DNA of 48,952 bases from Gemmatimonas phototrophica (GCA_945861755.1 CAMAVQ010000013.1:1-48952); one strand, 5' to 3'. Positions 30,483-39,690 are shown, counted from the first letter of the stretch. Numbers and translations: made by a program. The notes: generated from the sequence alone by a model not told the origin.

Positions 30483-31247
30483 TTATTGCAGTCCCAGCTG
30501 GCGCAGGTTGATCAGACTTATGCCGAGGCTCTCGAAGGGATCCCGCTGGCAGGTATCCTGCTCGACGATGTACCATTCCACCCCCGCCTCGCGGCAGGCG
30601 TCCAGGATCGCCGGCCACTCGAGATTGCCCTCCCCCACCTCAGCATAAAGTTGCTGGCTGCCCTTCATGGCCATGTCCTTGAGGTGGACCAGGTGGCAGC
30701 GCCCTTTGAGGCGGTGCAGCCAGCTCACCGGATTGCCACCGCCATGCTGAATCCAGTAGGTGTCGATTTCCGCGGAGAACACCTGCGGGTCACTTTCGGC
30801 GTACAGAATCTCCAGGGCGGTGCGCCCTCCGAAGCGCTCCAGTTCGAAACTGTGGTTGTGGTAGCTGAAGGTCAGGCCCGCCTCGACCAAGGGTCGCGCC
30901 GCTGCCGAAGCTTCGGCGGCGAAGCGGTGGAAGCCTTCCTCGTTGCGGTACTCGGCGGGCAAGCCGCCGATGGCCACGTGGCGGCAAGCCCACAACTGGT
31001 GGTCGGCGATCACCGCCTGGGGTTCGTTGCGGATGCGCTCAAAACCGATGTGGGTGGCGATGATCCGCACCCCCGCCTGATCGGCGGCTTCCTTCAAGCG
31101 GGCCGGCTCGATGGGTCCCAGGCCGGAAACCTGGACCGCCTCATAGCCGAGTTGGCGCACTTTAACCAGACTTGAGGCAATGTCGGCGGGGGTTTTTAGG
31201 TATTCGCGCAGCGTGTAGAGCTGGGCGGCGATGACCGAGGCTGACAT
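30483..31247 (-). CDS. Sugar phosphate isomerase/epimerase-like TIM barrel (xylose isomerase-like)
   Basis: 254 residues from ATG 31247 (CGGAG 7 nt upstream). AP-endonuclease-2/xylose isomerase-like barrel: AAQLYTLREYLKTPADI at the start, GVRIIATHIGFERI, FSYHNHSFEL, SAEIDTYWIQHGG (metal Glu/Asp), LVHLKDM, VGEGNLEWPAIL and WYIVEQDTC. The metal ligands are in place. It probably isomerises or epimerises a sugar or inositol derivative. It is 13 bp before the LarA-like gene, in one operon with an MFS transporter. Substrate unknown. Confidence 0.85.
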   Translation of the reverse strand: MSASVIAAQLYTLREYLKTPADIASSLVKVRQLGYEAVQVSGLGPIEPARLKEAADQAGVRIIATHIGFERIRNEPQAVIADHQLWACRHVAIGGLPAEYRNEEGFHRFAAEASAAARPLVEAGLTFSYHNHSFELERFGGRTALEILYAESDPQVFSAEIDTYWIQHGGGNPVSWLHRLKGRCHLVHLKDMAMKGSQQLYAEVGEGNLEWPAILDACREAGVEWYIVEQDTCQRDPFESLGISLINLRQLGLQ

Positions 31248-31295
31248 AGATAGACTCCGAATTTCCACCGAATATAGAAGCCCCATCCCCGAGCG

Positions 31296-32525
31296 TCAAT
31301 GATGGGAACGGGTACGGACGAAGCCAGGCAGTAGCAGCATCGTGCCCAGGGTGGCCAGCATCGCCCCACAGGCCAGCAGCCCGCAGGCCAGGGGCGCCCC
31401 CCAGACAGTGGCCATGGCCCCGCTCTGCAACTGGCCCAGGGGCGCCGCACCGATGGCCAGCACCACAGCCCCCATGGCCCGGCTGCGCATCTCGTCGGTG
31501 GCCTCCACCAGGGTGATGGTGCTCTGCATGATGCTGAAACCGGCCTGGCCGATGCCGGAGACCACCATCGCCCCCAGGGAGAGATAGAAGGTGGAAGAAC
31601 AGGCAAACCCCACTACCCCCAGGCAGGCCAGTGCCGATCCTCCCCCGTAGAGCCACTCGTTGCTGCACCGCCTGCGGGCCAGATTCACCCCGATTAAACC
31701 GAGCAGGGCGCCAAAGCCGCTGGCCGCACCCAGCATGCCCAACCCCATGGGTCCCTGGCCGAGCACATCGCGGGCAAAAACCGGCAGCAGCCCCATGAAA
31801 GGGAAGGCCCAGGCGTTCATGATGGCGGTAACCACCACTACCCCGAAAATCCGTGGATGTCGCCGCACGTACCGCAACCCGTCCCCCATCTGCGCCCACG
31901 AGGTCCGCAGCCCCCCCGGCGCCACCGGAGCCCGCGACCTGGTACGAATCGCCATCACCAGCATCACCCCGGCCACCCCCATACTGGTGAGCACCATCAA
32001 CCCCCCTTTGATGCCGATAAAGGCCAGCAGACTCCCTGCCCCCAGCGGTCCCACGACCCGCGTCAGCCCCTGGATGATGTTCTCCAGCATCATCGCCTCC
32101 ACCACCCGCCCCTTGCCCACCAGATCGGGCACGATGGCCCGGCGCGTCGGCCAATCCACTGACCAGCAGATCCCATTGGCCAGGGCCACCGACGCCAGGT
32201 GCCAGTACTCCAGTTTCCCCTGCCACAGCAACAAGACCAGGATTGCGTAGCCGGCGGTGCCACAGATCTGCGCGCCTAGGATCAGGGACCGGCGATTGAA
32301 GCGGTCGGTGATGGCGGCGCTGAAAGGCCCGAGGAAGAGCATGGGCACGGAGCGGAAGAAACCCAGCAAGGCCACCCACCAGGCCGAGTTGGTCAGATCC
32401 AGGGCCAGCCACCCGAAGATGATCTGCTCCGTCCACATGGCCTGCCACCACAGGCCATTGGCCAGCCACAACAGGAGAAAGTCGCGGTTCCTCAGCAGTG
32501 CCAGGCTCTCCCAGGGCTCGCTCAT
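31296..32525 (-). CDS. MFS transporter (MFS_3/EntS-like)
   Basis: 409 residues from ATG 32525; the 43 upstream in-frame codons look non-coding and a purine-rich GGTGGGGGA precedes this ATG. Twelve predicted helices, with the family motif DRFNRRSLIL in loop 2-3, WPTRRAIVPDLV and ENIIQGLTRVVGPLGAG as in enterobactin-exporter-like MFS_3 proteins. Probably an exporter or sugar/acid transporter; direction cannot be told. First gene of the operon running to the terminator at 28434. Divergent from RidA with overlapping -10 regions. Confidence 0.85.
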   Translation of the reverse strand: MSEPWESLALLRNRDFLLLWLANGLWWQAMWTEQIIFGWLALDLTNSAWWVALLGFFRSVPMLFLGPFSAAITDRFNRRSLILGAQICGTAGYAILVLLLWQGKLEYWHLASVALANGICWSVDWPTRRAIVPDLVGKGRVVEAMMLENIIQGLTRVVGPLGAGSLLAFIGIKGGLMVLTSMGVAGVMLVMAIRTRSRAPVAPGGLRTSWAQMGDGLRYVRRHPRIFGVVVVTAIMNAWAFPFMGLLPVFARDVLGQGPMGLGMLGAASGFGALLGLIGVNLARRRCSNEWLYGGGSALACLGVVGFACSSTFYLSLGAMVVSGIGQAGFSIMQSTITLVEATDEMRSRAMGAVVLAIGAAPLGQLQSGAMATVWGAPLACGLLACGAMLATLGTMLLLPGFVRTRSHH

Positions 32526-32540
32526 GCCCAGTCCCCCACC

Positions 32541-32570
32541 TTGGCCCTGAACCACACCCGCCTGTATATT
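32541..32570 (+). promoter_or_regulatory. Promoter of the RidA gene
   Basis: TTGGCC, 18 bp, TATATT, 33 bp upstream of the ATG. On the other strand TTGGTG-17-TATACA for the MFS gene uses overlapping -10 bases, so the two genes may compete for polymerase. Confidence 0.5.
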
Positions 32571-32602
32571 TCTCCGCACGTTCTTCACCAAAGGAGGAGG
32601 AT

Positions 32603-33061
32603 ATGACTGCCGAGGAAAAACTGGCCGAATTGGGCCTGGTGCTGCCAGACCCACCCCAACCGGCCGGCGCCTACATCCGCGCCGTGCGCTGGGGAGACCT
32701 GATCTTCGTGGCCGGCCAGTTGCCGCTGGAAGGCGGCAAGATCCGCTATGCAGGCCGGGTTGGTGCCGAATTGAGCGTGGAGGAGGGGTACGCCGCTGCC
32801 CGGCTCTGCGCCCTGAATGGCCTGAGTATTCTCAAGGCCGAAGCCGGGGGGCTGGAGCGGGTGGCCCGAATCTTGAGGCTGGGAGGATTTGTCGCTTCGG
32901 CAGACGGTTTTACCGAACAGGCCAAGGTGGTCAACGGCGCTTCTGAACTGTTCAGCACTGTGCTGGGCCCGCGCGGAGTTCACGCCCGGCTGGCAGTGGG
33001 GGTAAACCAGTTGCCGCTGGGGGCGGCAGTGGAGTTGGAGATCATCGCGGCTCTGGGCTGA
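32603..33061 (+). CDS. RidA-family (YjgF/UK114) protein
   Basis: 152 residues, ATG after AAGGAGGAGG. RidA fold: AGAYIRAVRWGDLIFVAGQLP, GYAAARLCALNGLSIL, RILRLGGFVAS, VVNGASELFSTVLG, then the end [22 protein letters not shown]. The typical RidA catalytic Arg (R-x-A near the end) is present as HARLAVG, with Glu at ELEI. RidA deaminates reactive enamines and imines. This is the longer (about 150-residue) form. Its last 20 bp overlap the end of the convergent ftsH gene. Confidence 0.88.
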   Translation: MTAEEKLAELGLVLPDPPQPAGAYIRAVRWGDLIFVAGQLPLEGGKIRYAGRVGAELSVEEGYAAARLCALNGLSILKAEAGGLERVARILRLGGFVASADGFTEQAKVVNGASELFSTVLGPRGVHARLAVGVNQLPLGAAVELEIIAALG

Positions 33062-34952
33062 GCTGCCCTTCCACCGGAGCGGCGCTTTCACTGGCGGGGT
33101 TGTCGCCGACCTTTCCTGCCACCGGTTCCGCAGCGGGGTCTAGGGTGGCGACCTCAGCTGGAGCTTCCCCCTTGAGCAACCGGCGCAATTCCTCCCCCTC
33201 CATGGTCTCTTTCTCCCAAAGGATCTGGACCACCTGCTCAAGCACCTGCCGGTGTTCCTGGAGGAGGTCTTTGGCCCGCTCATAGGAGCTGGCGATGATC
33301 TGGCGCACCTCGGTATCGATCTGCCGAGCGGTGTCCTCGCTGTAGTTGCGATCGGTCGCCGGCATACCCAGAAAGTGGGGCTGCCTTTCCTCGCGGTGGG
33401 AGACCAGGCCAAGTTGCTGGCTCATACCGTATTCCTTGACCATGTTTTCGGCAATCTGGGTTGCCCGCTGCAGATCATTGGCCGCCCCAGTGGAAACCTC
33501 GCCAAAGACAATCTCCTCCGAAGCCCGGCCCGCCAGCAGCGCACAGGCATTATCGAGTAATTCCGTTTTGGTCATCAGATAACGGTCTTCAGTGGGCATG
33601 TTCATGGTGTAGCCCAACGCCGCTACCCCGCGCGGGATGATGGAGATCTTGATCACCGCATTGGCATTGGGCAGCACCTCGCCGACAATGGCGTGGCCGG
33701 CTTCGTGGTAGGCGACGATACGCCTTTCCTTTTCGCCGAGCACCCGACTCTTGCGCTGCAACCCCGCCACTGCCCTTTCCACCGCCTCGGCAAGTTCGTC
33801 CTTGGTGATCTCCTGCTTGCCGCGCCGGGCCGCCAGCAGGGCTGCCTCGTTGATTACATTGGCCAGATCGGCCCCGGCGAAACCCGGCGTGCGCGCGGCC
33901 AAATCTCGCAGATCCGCATCCGCCGCTAATTTAACCCCACGGGCATGGATCTTGAGGATGGCCTCGCGGCCTTTTTTATCCGGCCGGTCCACAGTGACCA
34001 TACGGTCAAAGCGGCCTGGCCGAAGCAGGGCCGGGTCGAGGATCTCGGGGCGGTTGGTGGCCCCCATCAGGATGATGCCGACATTGGTGTCGAAGCCGTC
34101 CAACTCGGCCAGCAGTTGATTGAGGGTCTGCTCGCGCTCGTCGTGCCCGCCGAAGGAACTGACCCCGCGCGCTTTGCCCAGCGCGTCCAATTCGTCGATA
34201 AAGATGATCGCCGGAGCGTGTTTCTTGGCCTGCTCGAAGAGGTCGCGTACCCGGGCTGCCCCCACCCCGACGAACATCTCGACAAAATCCGAACCGGTCA
34301 GCGAAAAAAAGGGCACCCCGGCTTCACCGGCCACCGCCTTGGCCAGCAGCGTCTTGCCAGTGCCAGGCGAGCCGATCAGCAGCACCCCACGGGGGATACG
34401 GCCGCCCAGGGCCTGGAACCGGGCCGGGGTCTTGAGAAACTCGACCACCTCCTGCAGTTCTTCCTTGGCTTCGTCGATGCCGGCCACGTCTTCAAAGGTG
34501 ATGCCGGTGCCCTTCTCCATGTAGATCTTGGCCTTGCTCTTGCCGATGGACATCAGGCCCCCTGAGCCTCCGCCCATCCGGCGGGCCATAAACATCCAGA
34601 TACCCACAAAGAAAACCGCCGGCAGGATCCAAGACAGCAGGGTGGTCAGCCAAGTGTTCTCCTGGGCACCGTTGATCTCTACCCCGTTGGCCATCAGCAC
34701 CGAGACCAGTTCGGCATCCTCCACCCGGGTGGTCACAAAGCCGCCCTCCGGAGGCCGGAACTTGCCGCTGATGTTCTCGCTGCCGATCACACACTCGGCC
34801 ACCTTGCCCTCGGCCACCTTCTTGCGGAACTGACTATAGGGGATGGTTTCGACCGGGGTGCCCAGGTAGTTGTGCATAAAGAGAAAGAGCAACACGGTGA
34901 GGATGGTGTAAGCGATAGTCAGGTGGGTTTTCTTATCTAATTTCATCGCCAT
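33042..34952 (-). CDS. ftsH: ATP-dependent zinc metalloprotease FtsH
   Basis: 636 residues. Two N-terminal membrane helices (about 11-28 and 103-122) flank a small periplasmic domain. The AAA+ domain has Walker A GSPGTGKT at 194-201 (Pro to Ser from the usual GPPGTGKT), Walker B FIDELDA at 251-257 and the RPGRFDR second region. The M41 protease site is HEAGH at 416-420. The C-terminal tail is acidic and Pro/Ala-rich. It degrades membrane and short-lived cytosolic proteins. Single-gene unit with its own promoter; it overlaps ridA by 20 bp at the 3' ends. Confidence 0.97.
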   Translation of the reverse strand: MAMKLDKKTHLTIAYTILTVLLFLFMHNYLGTPVETIPYSQFRKKVAEGKVAECVIGSENISGKFRPPEGGFVTTRVEDAELVSVLMANGVEINGAQENTWLTTLLSWILPAVFFVGIWMFMARRMGGGSGGLMSIGKSKAKIYMEKGTGITFEDVAGIDEAKEELQEVVEFLKTPARFQALGGRIPRGVLLIGSPGTGKTLLAKAVAGEAGVPFFSLTGSDFVEMFVGVGAARVRDLFEQAKKHAPAIIFIDELDALGKARGVSSFGGHDEREQTLNQLLAELDGFDTNVGIILMGATNRPEILDPALLRPGRFDRMVTVDRPDKKGREAILKIHARGVKLAADADLRDLAARTPGFAGADLANVINEAALLAARRGKQEITKDELAEAVERAVAGLQRKSRVLGEKERRIVAYHEAGHAIVGEVLPNANAVIKISIIPRGVAALGYTMNMPTEDRYLMTKTELLDNACALLAGRASEEIVFGEVSTGAANDLQRATQIAENMVKEYGMSQQLGLVSHREERQPHFLGMPATDRNYSEDTARQIDTEVRQIIASSYERAKDLLQEHRQVLEQVVQILWEKETMEGEELRRLLKGEAPAEVATLDPAAEPVAGKVGDNPASESAAPVEGQLSPEPR

Positions 34953-34997
34953 GTCGGCAGGACTCCGGAGCGAAATTCGGGGATAAGTCGTTTAGGG

Positions 34998-35026
34998 AAA
35001 ATACTCTTCACTAGAACTATGGTCAA
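34998..35026 (-). promoter_or_regulatory. Promoter of ftsH
   Basis: On the minus strand TTGACC, 17 bp, TATTTT, about 45 bp before the start codon and just after the terminator of the upstream operon. Confidence 0.6.
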
Positions 35027-35040
35027 GGAAGGCGCACCAA

Positions 35041-35073
35041 ACAAAAAGCCGCGCGCCCCGAGGGCCGCGCGGC
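35041..35073 (-). terminator. Terminator of the MinD-GT9-E2 operon
   Basis: On the minus strand GCCGCGCG and CGCGCGGC form a stem around a 10-nt GC-rich loop, followed by TTTTTGTTT. It lies 24 bp after the last small reading frame. Confidence 0.8.
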
Positions 35074-35096
35074 GGTGTTCCCGGCAGGCAGGCGGC

Positions 35097-35243
35097 CTAG
35101 ACGTCGGCGCTGGGGTCGGTAGCTGGCAGGGCGGCGAGTAATTCGCCGATGATTTCCCAGGTAAGGGGCCGGTCGAGCAAGAGCAACCCCTCGGTCGCAA
35201 ATGCCGTGAGTTCTTCCCCGCTGAGCACCGACATTTCATTCAT
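35097..35243 (-). pseudogene. 48-residue reading frame resembling the N-terminus of a PhyH-type dioxygenase
   Basis: ATG 35243 overlaps the methyltransferase stop (ATGA). The peptide contains LSGEELTAFATEGLLLLDRP and LTWEIIGELLAALPA, which resembles the start of phytanoyl-CoA dioxygenase-like proteins ('LT-EEL-F---GYLVL---L'). The metal-binding H-x-D and second half are absent and a terminator follows at once. It may be the remnant of a deleted gene or a small protein in its own right. The likeness is by eye only. Confidence 0.4.
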
Positions 35244-36055
35244 GATATTGGTCTTTCCTGCAGCGCCGGGATACCGCGCTTGCTCGCCACGTAAAAGCGT
35301 TCGCCGTCCTCAAAGTTCCCCGCGATCCCCCACTTTTTTCTGGTCTCCAGGCGCTGGCGGGTATTAAAGTACACCAACTCGAATCCAGCCATGCGCAGGA
35401 GCTTTTTCCAGGTCGAAGGAGGCAGGATTTGCAGATACTTTGCCTCTTCCCATTCATCGTCGATGAAACGCTCGCCCAGTTCCTTTTCGCGCATCGGCCA
35501 GCCCACCTTGCCCAGACACAGGCGCAGAAAAGCCAGGAAACGGTGCGGGGCAAAATAATTCAGCGCGAAGAGGGAGTGAGAAGAAAAGATGAAACACCCT
35601 CCCGGCTTGAGCACCCGCCAGACCTCGGCCAATGCCTTCTTTTTGCCCGCGATACCAGGCAGTAGTTCAAGGCCGTTGTACGCGCAGATCACCACCTCGA
35701 AACTCTCGGTCTGCAATTCCAGATTCATGGCGTCCATGACCTGGAAATCCACCTTCACCTCGGCCAACTCGGCCTGGAACCGGGCCGCCTCGACCATGGC
35801 CCGACTCAGATCGACCCCCACCACCTCCAGCCCCAACTCCGCCAGGGCGATGGCGCAGCGGCCAGCCCCGCAGCCCAGGTCCAGGATGCGGGCCTGGTCG
35901 GGAATGTGTTCGAGGGCCAGAATTTCCTCGGCCGGCCACAACCCCACCGTGGTGTAGCGGGCGACCACAAAAGACTGCTCATAGCTGTTGCGCACCAGAT
36001 CCCTGAGCAGCTGGGTCCGGCGATCCCGGATCGGCTGCCCCTTTTTTACCGCCAT
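35240..36055 (-). CDS. SAM-dependent class I methyltransferase (Methyltransf_11/25-like)
   Basis: 271 residues. SAM motif I ILDLGCGAGRCAIALAELG, motif II acidic VVGVDLS, then VMDAMNLELQTESFEVVIC and VWRVLKPGGCFIFSSHS. The C-terminal 90 residues (FLRLCLGKVGWPMREK, DDEWEEAKYLQIL) are a substrate cap. One base separates the stop of the E2 gene from the ATG. Substrate unknown; its place with a GT9 enzyme hints at a glycan or lipid, but that is inference. Confidence 0.85.
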   Translation of the reverse strand: MAVKKGQPIRDRRTQLLRDLVRNSYEQSFVVARYTTVGLWPAEEILALEHIPDQARILDLGCGAGRCAIALAELGLEVVGVDLSRAMVEAARFQAELAEVKVDFQVMDAMNLELQTESFEVVICAYNGLELLPGIAGKKKALAEVWRVLKPGGCFIFSSHSLFALNYFAPHRFLAFLRLCLGKVGWPMREKELGERFIDDEWEEAKYLQILPPSTWKKLLRMAGFELVYFNTRQRLETRKKWGIAGNFEDGERFYVASKRGIPALQERPIS

Positions 36056-36056
36056 T

Positions 36057-37271
36057 TCAGGCCAACAACCCCGGGGTTTCCAGGATCTCTTTCAGACGTT
36101 GCAGGAAACGCGCCGCCAAGGCGCCGTCGACTACCCGGTGGTCGGCCGCCAGATTGAGGGTCAGGCAGGGGCGCGCCGCCAGCGCATCGTTCTCCAGCGC
36201 CACCACCCGCTTTTCCATGGCCCCTACGGCCAGGATGGCCACCTGGGGTGGATTGATGATGGCCGTAAAGTGGGATACCCCGAACATGCCTAGATTCGAG
36301 ATGGTAAAGGTCCCCCCGCTCATCTCGTCGATTTTCAGCTTGCCGTGCCGCGCCGCATCGACCAGACGGGCGCTTTCGGCGGCAATCTGCTCGATGCTCA
36401 ATTCGTCCACTCGGCGCACCACCGGCACCAGCAAACCTTGAGGCGTGTCGGCGGCGATGCCGATGTTCACCTCCCCCATCAGCCGCACCCCTTCGCTTTC
36501 GAGCACACTGTTCAAGCGCGGAAACTCGCCCAAGGCCTTGGCCACCGCCTTGACGATCAGGTCGTTGTAGGAAATCTTCCGGCCCTGAAGCCGGTAGCCC
36601 TCGCGAAACTGCTGCAGCCAAACCCCCGACACCTCCATAAAGACGTGGATGTGGGGAATCTGCTGATAGCTGGCCGTCAGTCGTTGCCCCGTGACCTGCT
36701 GGGCGCGGGTCAGCTTGAGCAGGGCACCGGCACCGGCAGGCACCGGCTGCGGTTCCGGGACAATCACCGGCGCAGGGGCCGGGGTCTGCGCCAGGTAGGC
36801 GTGCACATCCTCGCTGATCACCCGCCCCGCCGGCCCACTGCCGGCCAACTGCCCAAGATCCAACCCGCGCTCCTGGGCCATTTTGCGCGCCTTGGGAGAG
36901 GCGCGGTGTTTGGGTCGTGCCCCGTCAGCGGCCACCGCCGGAACTTGGGCAGGCCCCGCTGCTGCCATAACCGGCTGGGCGGCAATCGCTGCTGGGCGTG
37001 TAATCCCGCCCTGCCGGGCCTCGACCTTCTCCCCAGCCGCCGCGATGATGGCGATGGGTGTGGAGACGGGGACCTCTTCTCCGGCGGGCACCAGAATCTT
37101 GCTCAAGATGCCGCTGGCCTGGGCCTCCACCTCCATGGTGACCTTGTCGGTGACCACTTCTAACAGGGCCCTGCCTTTGGTCACTGCCTGACCCTCGGCC
37201 ACCAGCCAGGCGCCGATGGTGCCCTTTTCCATGGTGAGGCCCAGCTTGGGCATAATAACTTCAGTAGCCAT
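36057..37271 (-). CDS. Lipoyl-bearing dihydrolipoamide acyltransferase (E2 of a 2-oxoacid dehydrogenase)
   Basis: 404 residues. One lipoyl domain at 1-76 (MATEVIMPKLGLTMEKGTIG) with the lipoylated Lys in VTDKVTMEVEA (about 43). A peripheral-subunit-binding domain lies at about 120-157 (RASPKARKMAQERGLDL, AGSGPAGRVISEDV), then the catalytic acetyltransferase domain ending in DHRVVDGALAARFL with the His and Asp. It moves acyl groups from lipoamide to CoA. E1 and E3 genes are absent from the window, so partners are encoded elsewhere. Acetoin- or branched-chain-type cannot be told. Confidence 0.92.
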   Translation of the reverse strand: MATEVIMPKLGLTMEKGTIGAWLVAEGQAVTKGRALLEVVTDKVTMEVEAQASGILSKILVPAGEEVPVSTPIAIIAAAGEKVEARQGGITRPAAIAAQPVMAAAGPAQVPAVAADGARPKHRASPKARKMAQERGLDLGQLAGSGPAGRVISEDVHAYLAQTPAPAPVIVPEPQPVPAGAGALLKLTRAQQVTGQRLTASYQQIPHIHVFMEVSGVWLQQFREGYRLQGRKISYNDLIVKAVAKALGEFPRLNSVLESEGVRLMGEVNIGIAADTPQGLLVPVVRRVDELSIEQIAAESARLVDAARHGKLKIDEMSGGTFTISNLGMFGVSHFTAIINPPQVAILAVGAMEKRVVALENDALAARPCLTLNLAADHRVVDGALAARFLQRLKEILETPGLLA

Positions 37272-37306
37272 ACTGCCTTTCTTTAGACTGGCCTATCCCT
37301 GGCGGT

Positions 37307-37519
37307 TCATCTCTTCTTCTTGCGCTGCTTCTGCCCACCTGCCCCCTCGGCCGGCGCTGCGGCTCCTTCTGCCTCCACCACTGCCCGGACACTGTGCTCG
37401 TCCTGGGCAGGGCTGCCCCCCTGGACAAATTTATGGTAGAGCACACTTCCCCAGATAATCACCAGGCCGATGATCGAGACGATCATGATGGTGCGGTCAG
37501 GTTCGACCATCTCTTCCAT
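37307..37519 (-). CDS. Small single-span membrane protein
   Basis: 70 residues, ATG behind AGGAGGGGAG. One helix (TIMIVSIIGLVIIWGSVLYH) follows a short acidic N-terminus. The tail is Ala/Gly/Glu-rich and ends in a strongly basic GGQKQRKKKR. No family recognised. The strong ribosome site and position between co-directional genes support translation. The basic tail could contact membrane lipid or nucleic acid; function unknown. Confidence 0.65.
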   Translation of the reverse strand: MEEMVEPDRTIMIVSIIGLVIIWGSVLYHKFVQGGSPAQDEHSVRAVVEAEGAAAPAEGAGGQKQRKKKR

Positions 37520-37569
37520 GCTCCCCTCCTAGATGGCTGGCGCCACTACGGCACCAGGTCGACGGAAAC

Positions 37570-38634
37570 TCAGCGACTGTCCTCGGCTAGTACCTCTTCC
37601 AGCTGGCGGGCGATCTGCGGAATGCCCACCGAGCGCAAGTCGCCGGCCTGGATCACCTTCACCCATGCCGAGCCGGGGTGCACCCAGCGCCGCGGGTCCT
37701 CACCGAAAATCCCCACCACTGGCACATGCATGGCTCTGGCCAGATGCAGCAGCTCGGTATTACAGGCGATCAGGGCCTGGCAGTTGGCCAGCAGGGCGGC
37801 ACTGCCTGCCAGATCTTCCTGGAGAAAGGGCAGAATGCGATTGCCGTGATTCTTATGGAGCAAGTTGAGCTGACGCTGTTCGGAGGGAGAAAAAAAGAGC
37901 ACTGGGCGCGCTCCCCGCTCGATGACCCGCCCCACCAGTTCGTCCAGCTGGCGGTGGCTCAGGCCCGCCCCTTCTCCCCCGGAAAGATCCACGCCGATAG
38001 CGTTCCGCGAGTTCTCCTCGTCCAGGTACCGACTGCGTGCCTGGGTCATACGCTCAGCTTCCACCGCCCACCGGCTCTCGGTCAACTCCTCCAGGCCGAT
38101 CAAACTCAGTAGCCCGAAGTACTGGTCCCCCTCATAAATGTCTGCGGCCTTGGGGACCACCTCAATGTTAAAGGGCTTCATGTCCGGCCGGCTGAATCCC
38201 AGGCGCATACGCGCCCCGCAACCGCCGCACAACCAAGCCAGACGAAAACTGCAGTCGATGCCCAGGCAAATGGCCAGATCAAACTCTTGGGCCCGCAGCG
38301 ACTGGCGCACGGCCTGTATCTCGGGACTGCCCACCGCACGGCCCAGAGGGTAGGCCACCACCTCGTCGGCAAAGGGCAGTTGGCGGGCGACGCCGCCTTT
38401 GGCCTCGTCCACCAATAGCGAAACACGGGCACGTGGGTAACGCAGCCGCACTGCCCGGCAGACCGGTGCCCCGATTACCAACCCGCCCACCCGGTCGTTG
38501 GGAACCACCAAGATCTTGGCGGCGCCCGCTAATTCCTTGAAGACGTCGAAAACCGCGGTCGCCTGAGGCTCCTCTTTCTGCCACCACTGCGATGCCCGCT
38601 CCCGCAGCGAGCCTCTGAGCCAATCAGCCCTCAC
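37570..38634 (-). CDS. Glycosyltransferase family 9 (ADP-heptose:LPS heptosyltransferase-like)
   Basis: 354 residues from GTG 38634, GCAGGTTGGA upstream. GT9 features: KILVVPNDRVGGLVIGAPVC at the start of the N-terminal Rossmann domain, VSLLVDEAKGG, FDLAICLG, then in the second domain PVLFFSPSEQRQL, ALLANCQALIACNTELLHLA (donor-binding region, with usual T-G-x-x-H reduced to N-T-E-L-L-H) and HVPVVGIFGEDPRRWVHPG. It probably adds a heptose or other sugar to a lipid glycan. 12 bp after the MinD-like gene. Confidence 0.85.
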   Translation of the reverse strand: MRADWLRGSLRERASQWWQKEEPQATAVFDVFKELAGAAKILVVPNDRVGGLVIGAPVCRAVRLRYPRARVSLLVDEAKGGVARQLPFADEVVAYPLGRAVGSPEIQAVRQSLRAQEFDLAICLGIDCSFRLAWLCGGCGARMRLGFSRPDMKPFNIEVVPKAADIYEGDQYFGLLSLIGLEELTESRWAVEAERMTQARSRYLDEENSRNAIGVDLSGGEGAGLSHRQLDELVGRVIERGARPVLFFSPSEQRQLNLLHKNHGNRILPFLQEDLAGSAALLANCQALIACNTELLHLARAMHVPVVGIFGEDPRRWVHPGSAWVKVIQAGDLRSVGIPQIARQLEEVLAEDSR

Positions 38635-38646
38635 TCCAACCTGCGC

Positions 38647-39690
38647 CTACCAGAACCGGGCTTCATTCTTGGCCACTTGGGACAACTTACCGGCCTCCTC
38701 GGAGTTGAAACGGTGCAAGCGATCTGGAACCCGCAGGCCTTTCATCAAAATATTGTAGAGATCGCGCGAGGCCGAAGCTTTGGGCGACTCGAGCAGCACT
38801 GGCCGACGCTTTTCACAAGCTTCCAGGACGGCTTCGTCGTTGCGCACATAGCCCACGAAATCCATCTTGACCGAGAGATACTCCCATACCAAGTCCAGGA
38901 ACCGGTTCACCTCGTCAACATGCCGGCGACGGCGGACCCGGTTGAGCAGCAACCGGGGATGAAAGGAAGACAAGAGCGTCTCGGCCTCGCGCCCGGCCTG
39001 CGGATTGGCCTCTCCAATCATCTCCACCAGGGCACAGATGCGCCCAGTCCGCCGCCCGGCCTGCTTGGAGAACTGATTGATGACTTCCTTGATCTGCTCG
39101 CTCTTGCTGAACCGGCGGCGTAGTTTGCGGTACACCGTGTTCTTGATGAAACCATAGGCGTCCACCCTGGCCTGGGGCTCAGGGGTGCAGACAACGACTC
39201 CATAGTTGGAAAGGGCAAAAAAGTCCAAGGTGTTGTATGAGGAACCCGCCCCAAGATCCACCAGGACGTAATCAGCATCCAGAGCCCGTATATGCCGGAT
39301 CAATCGCTCTTTGGCCAGGTAGGACAAATTGGCGGCACCGACCAGTTCGTTGCCGCCGCAGATGAGTTTGAGGTTTTCCGTCGGGGTGGGCAACAAAACC
39401 TCACGCAGGGAACGGGTTTCGCTGGTGAGAAAACTGCCCAGACTCCGCGGCGGGGAAATCTGGTTAAAGAAGAGATGCAGATCCGCCCCACCCAAATCGC
39501 CATCCACCAGAATGACCTTGTATCCGAGTAAGGCCAACCCCACACCGAGGTTGGCGGTCAGCGTCGACTTGCCCGTTCCCCCTTTGCCCCCGGCGATGGG
39601 CCAGATGGTCGTGGCCGGCACCTGGCCGTCAAGCAAAATGAGATCGGTTTCCGAATCAGGCGCTCGTTCCAGGTCAACCTGTACGCTCAT
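38647..39690 (-). CDS. MinD/ParA-family ATPase (FlhG/MinD-like)
   Basis: 347 residues. Deviant Walker A GGKGGTGKSTLTANLG with the signature first Lys, VILVDGDLGGADLHL, VDLGAGSSYNTLDFFALSNYGVVVCTPEP. The end of the protein has a positively charged C-terminal half rather than a clear MinD amphipathic helix. About 30 residues precede the P-loop, and the insert VINQFSKQAGRRTGRICALV is not usual. It dimerises on ATP and positions or regulates a partner. Here it heads an operon with a GT9 enzyme, so it may control polar or envelope placement. No minC, minE or flagellar gene is close. Confidence 0.88.
   Translation of the reverse strand: MSVQVDLERAPDSETDLILLDGQVPATTIWPIAGGKGGTGKSTLTANLGVGLALLGYKVILVDGDLGGADLHLFFNQISPPRSLGSFLTSETRSLREVLLPTPTENLKLICGGNELVGAANLSYLAKERLIRHIRALDADYVLVDLGAGSSYNTLDFFALSNYGVVVCTPEPQARVDAYGFIKNTVYRKLRRRFSKSEQIKEVINQFSKQAGRRTGRICALVEMIGEANPQAGREAETLLSSFHPRLLLNRVRRRRHVDEVNRFLDLVWEYLSVKMDFVGYVRNDEAVLEACEKRRPVLLESPKASASRDLYNILMKGLRVPDRLHRFNSEEAGKLSQVAKNEARFW

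Noticed and set aside
34943-35239. 98-codon minus-strand reading frame across the ftsH promoter
   Set aside because: It contains a terminator and a promoter, has no family likeness, and is out of frame with the better 48-codon reading frame coupled to the methyltransferase gene.
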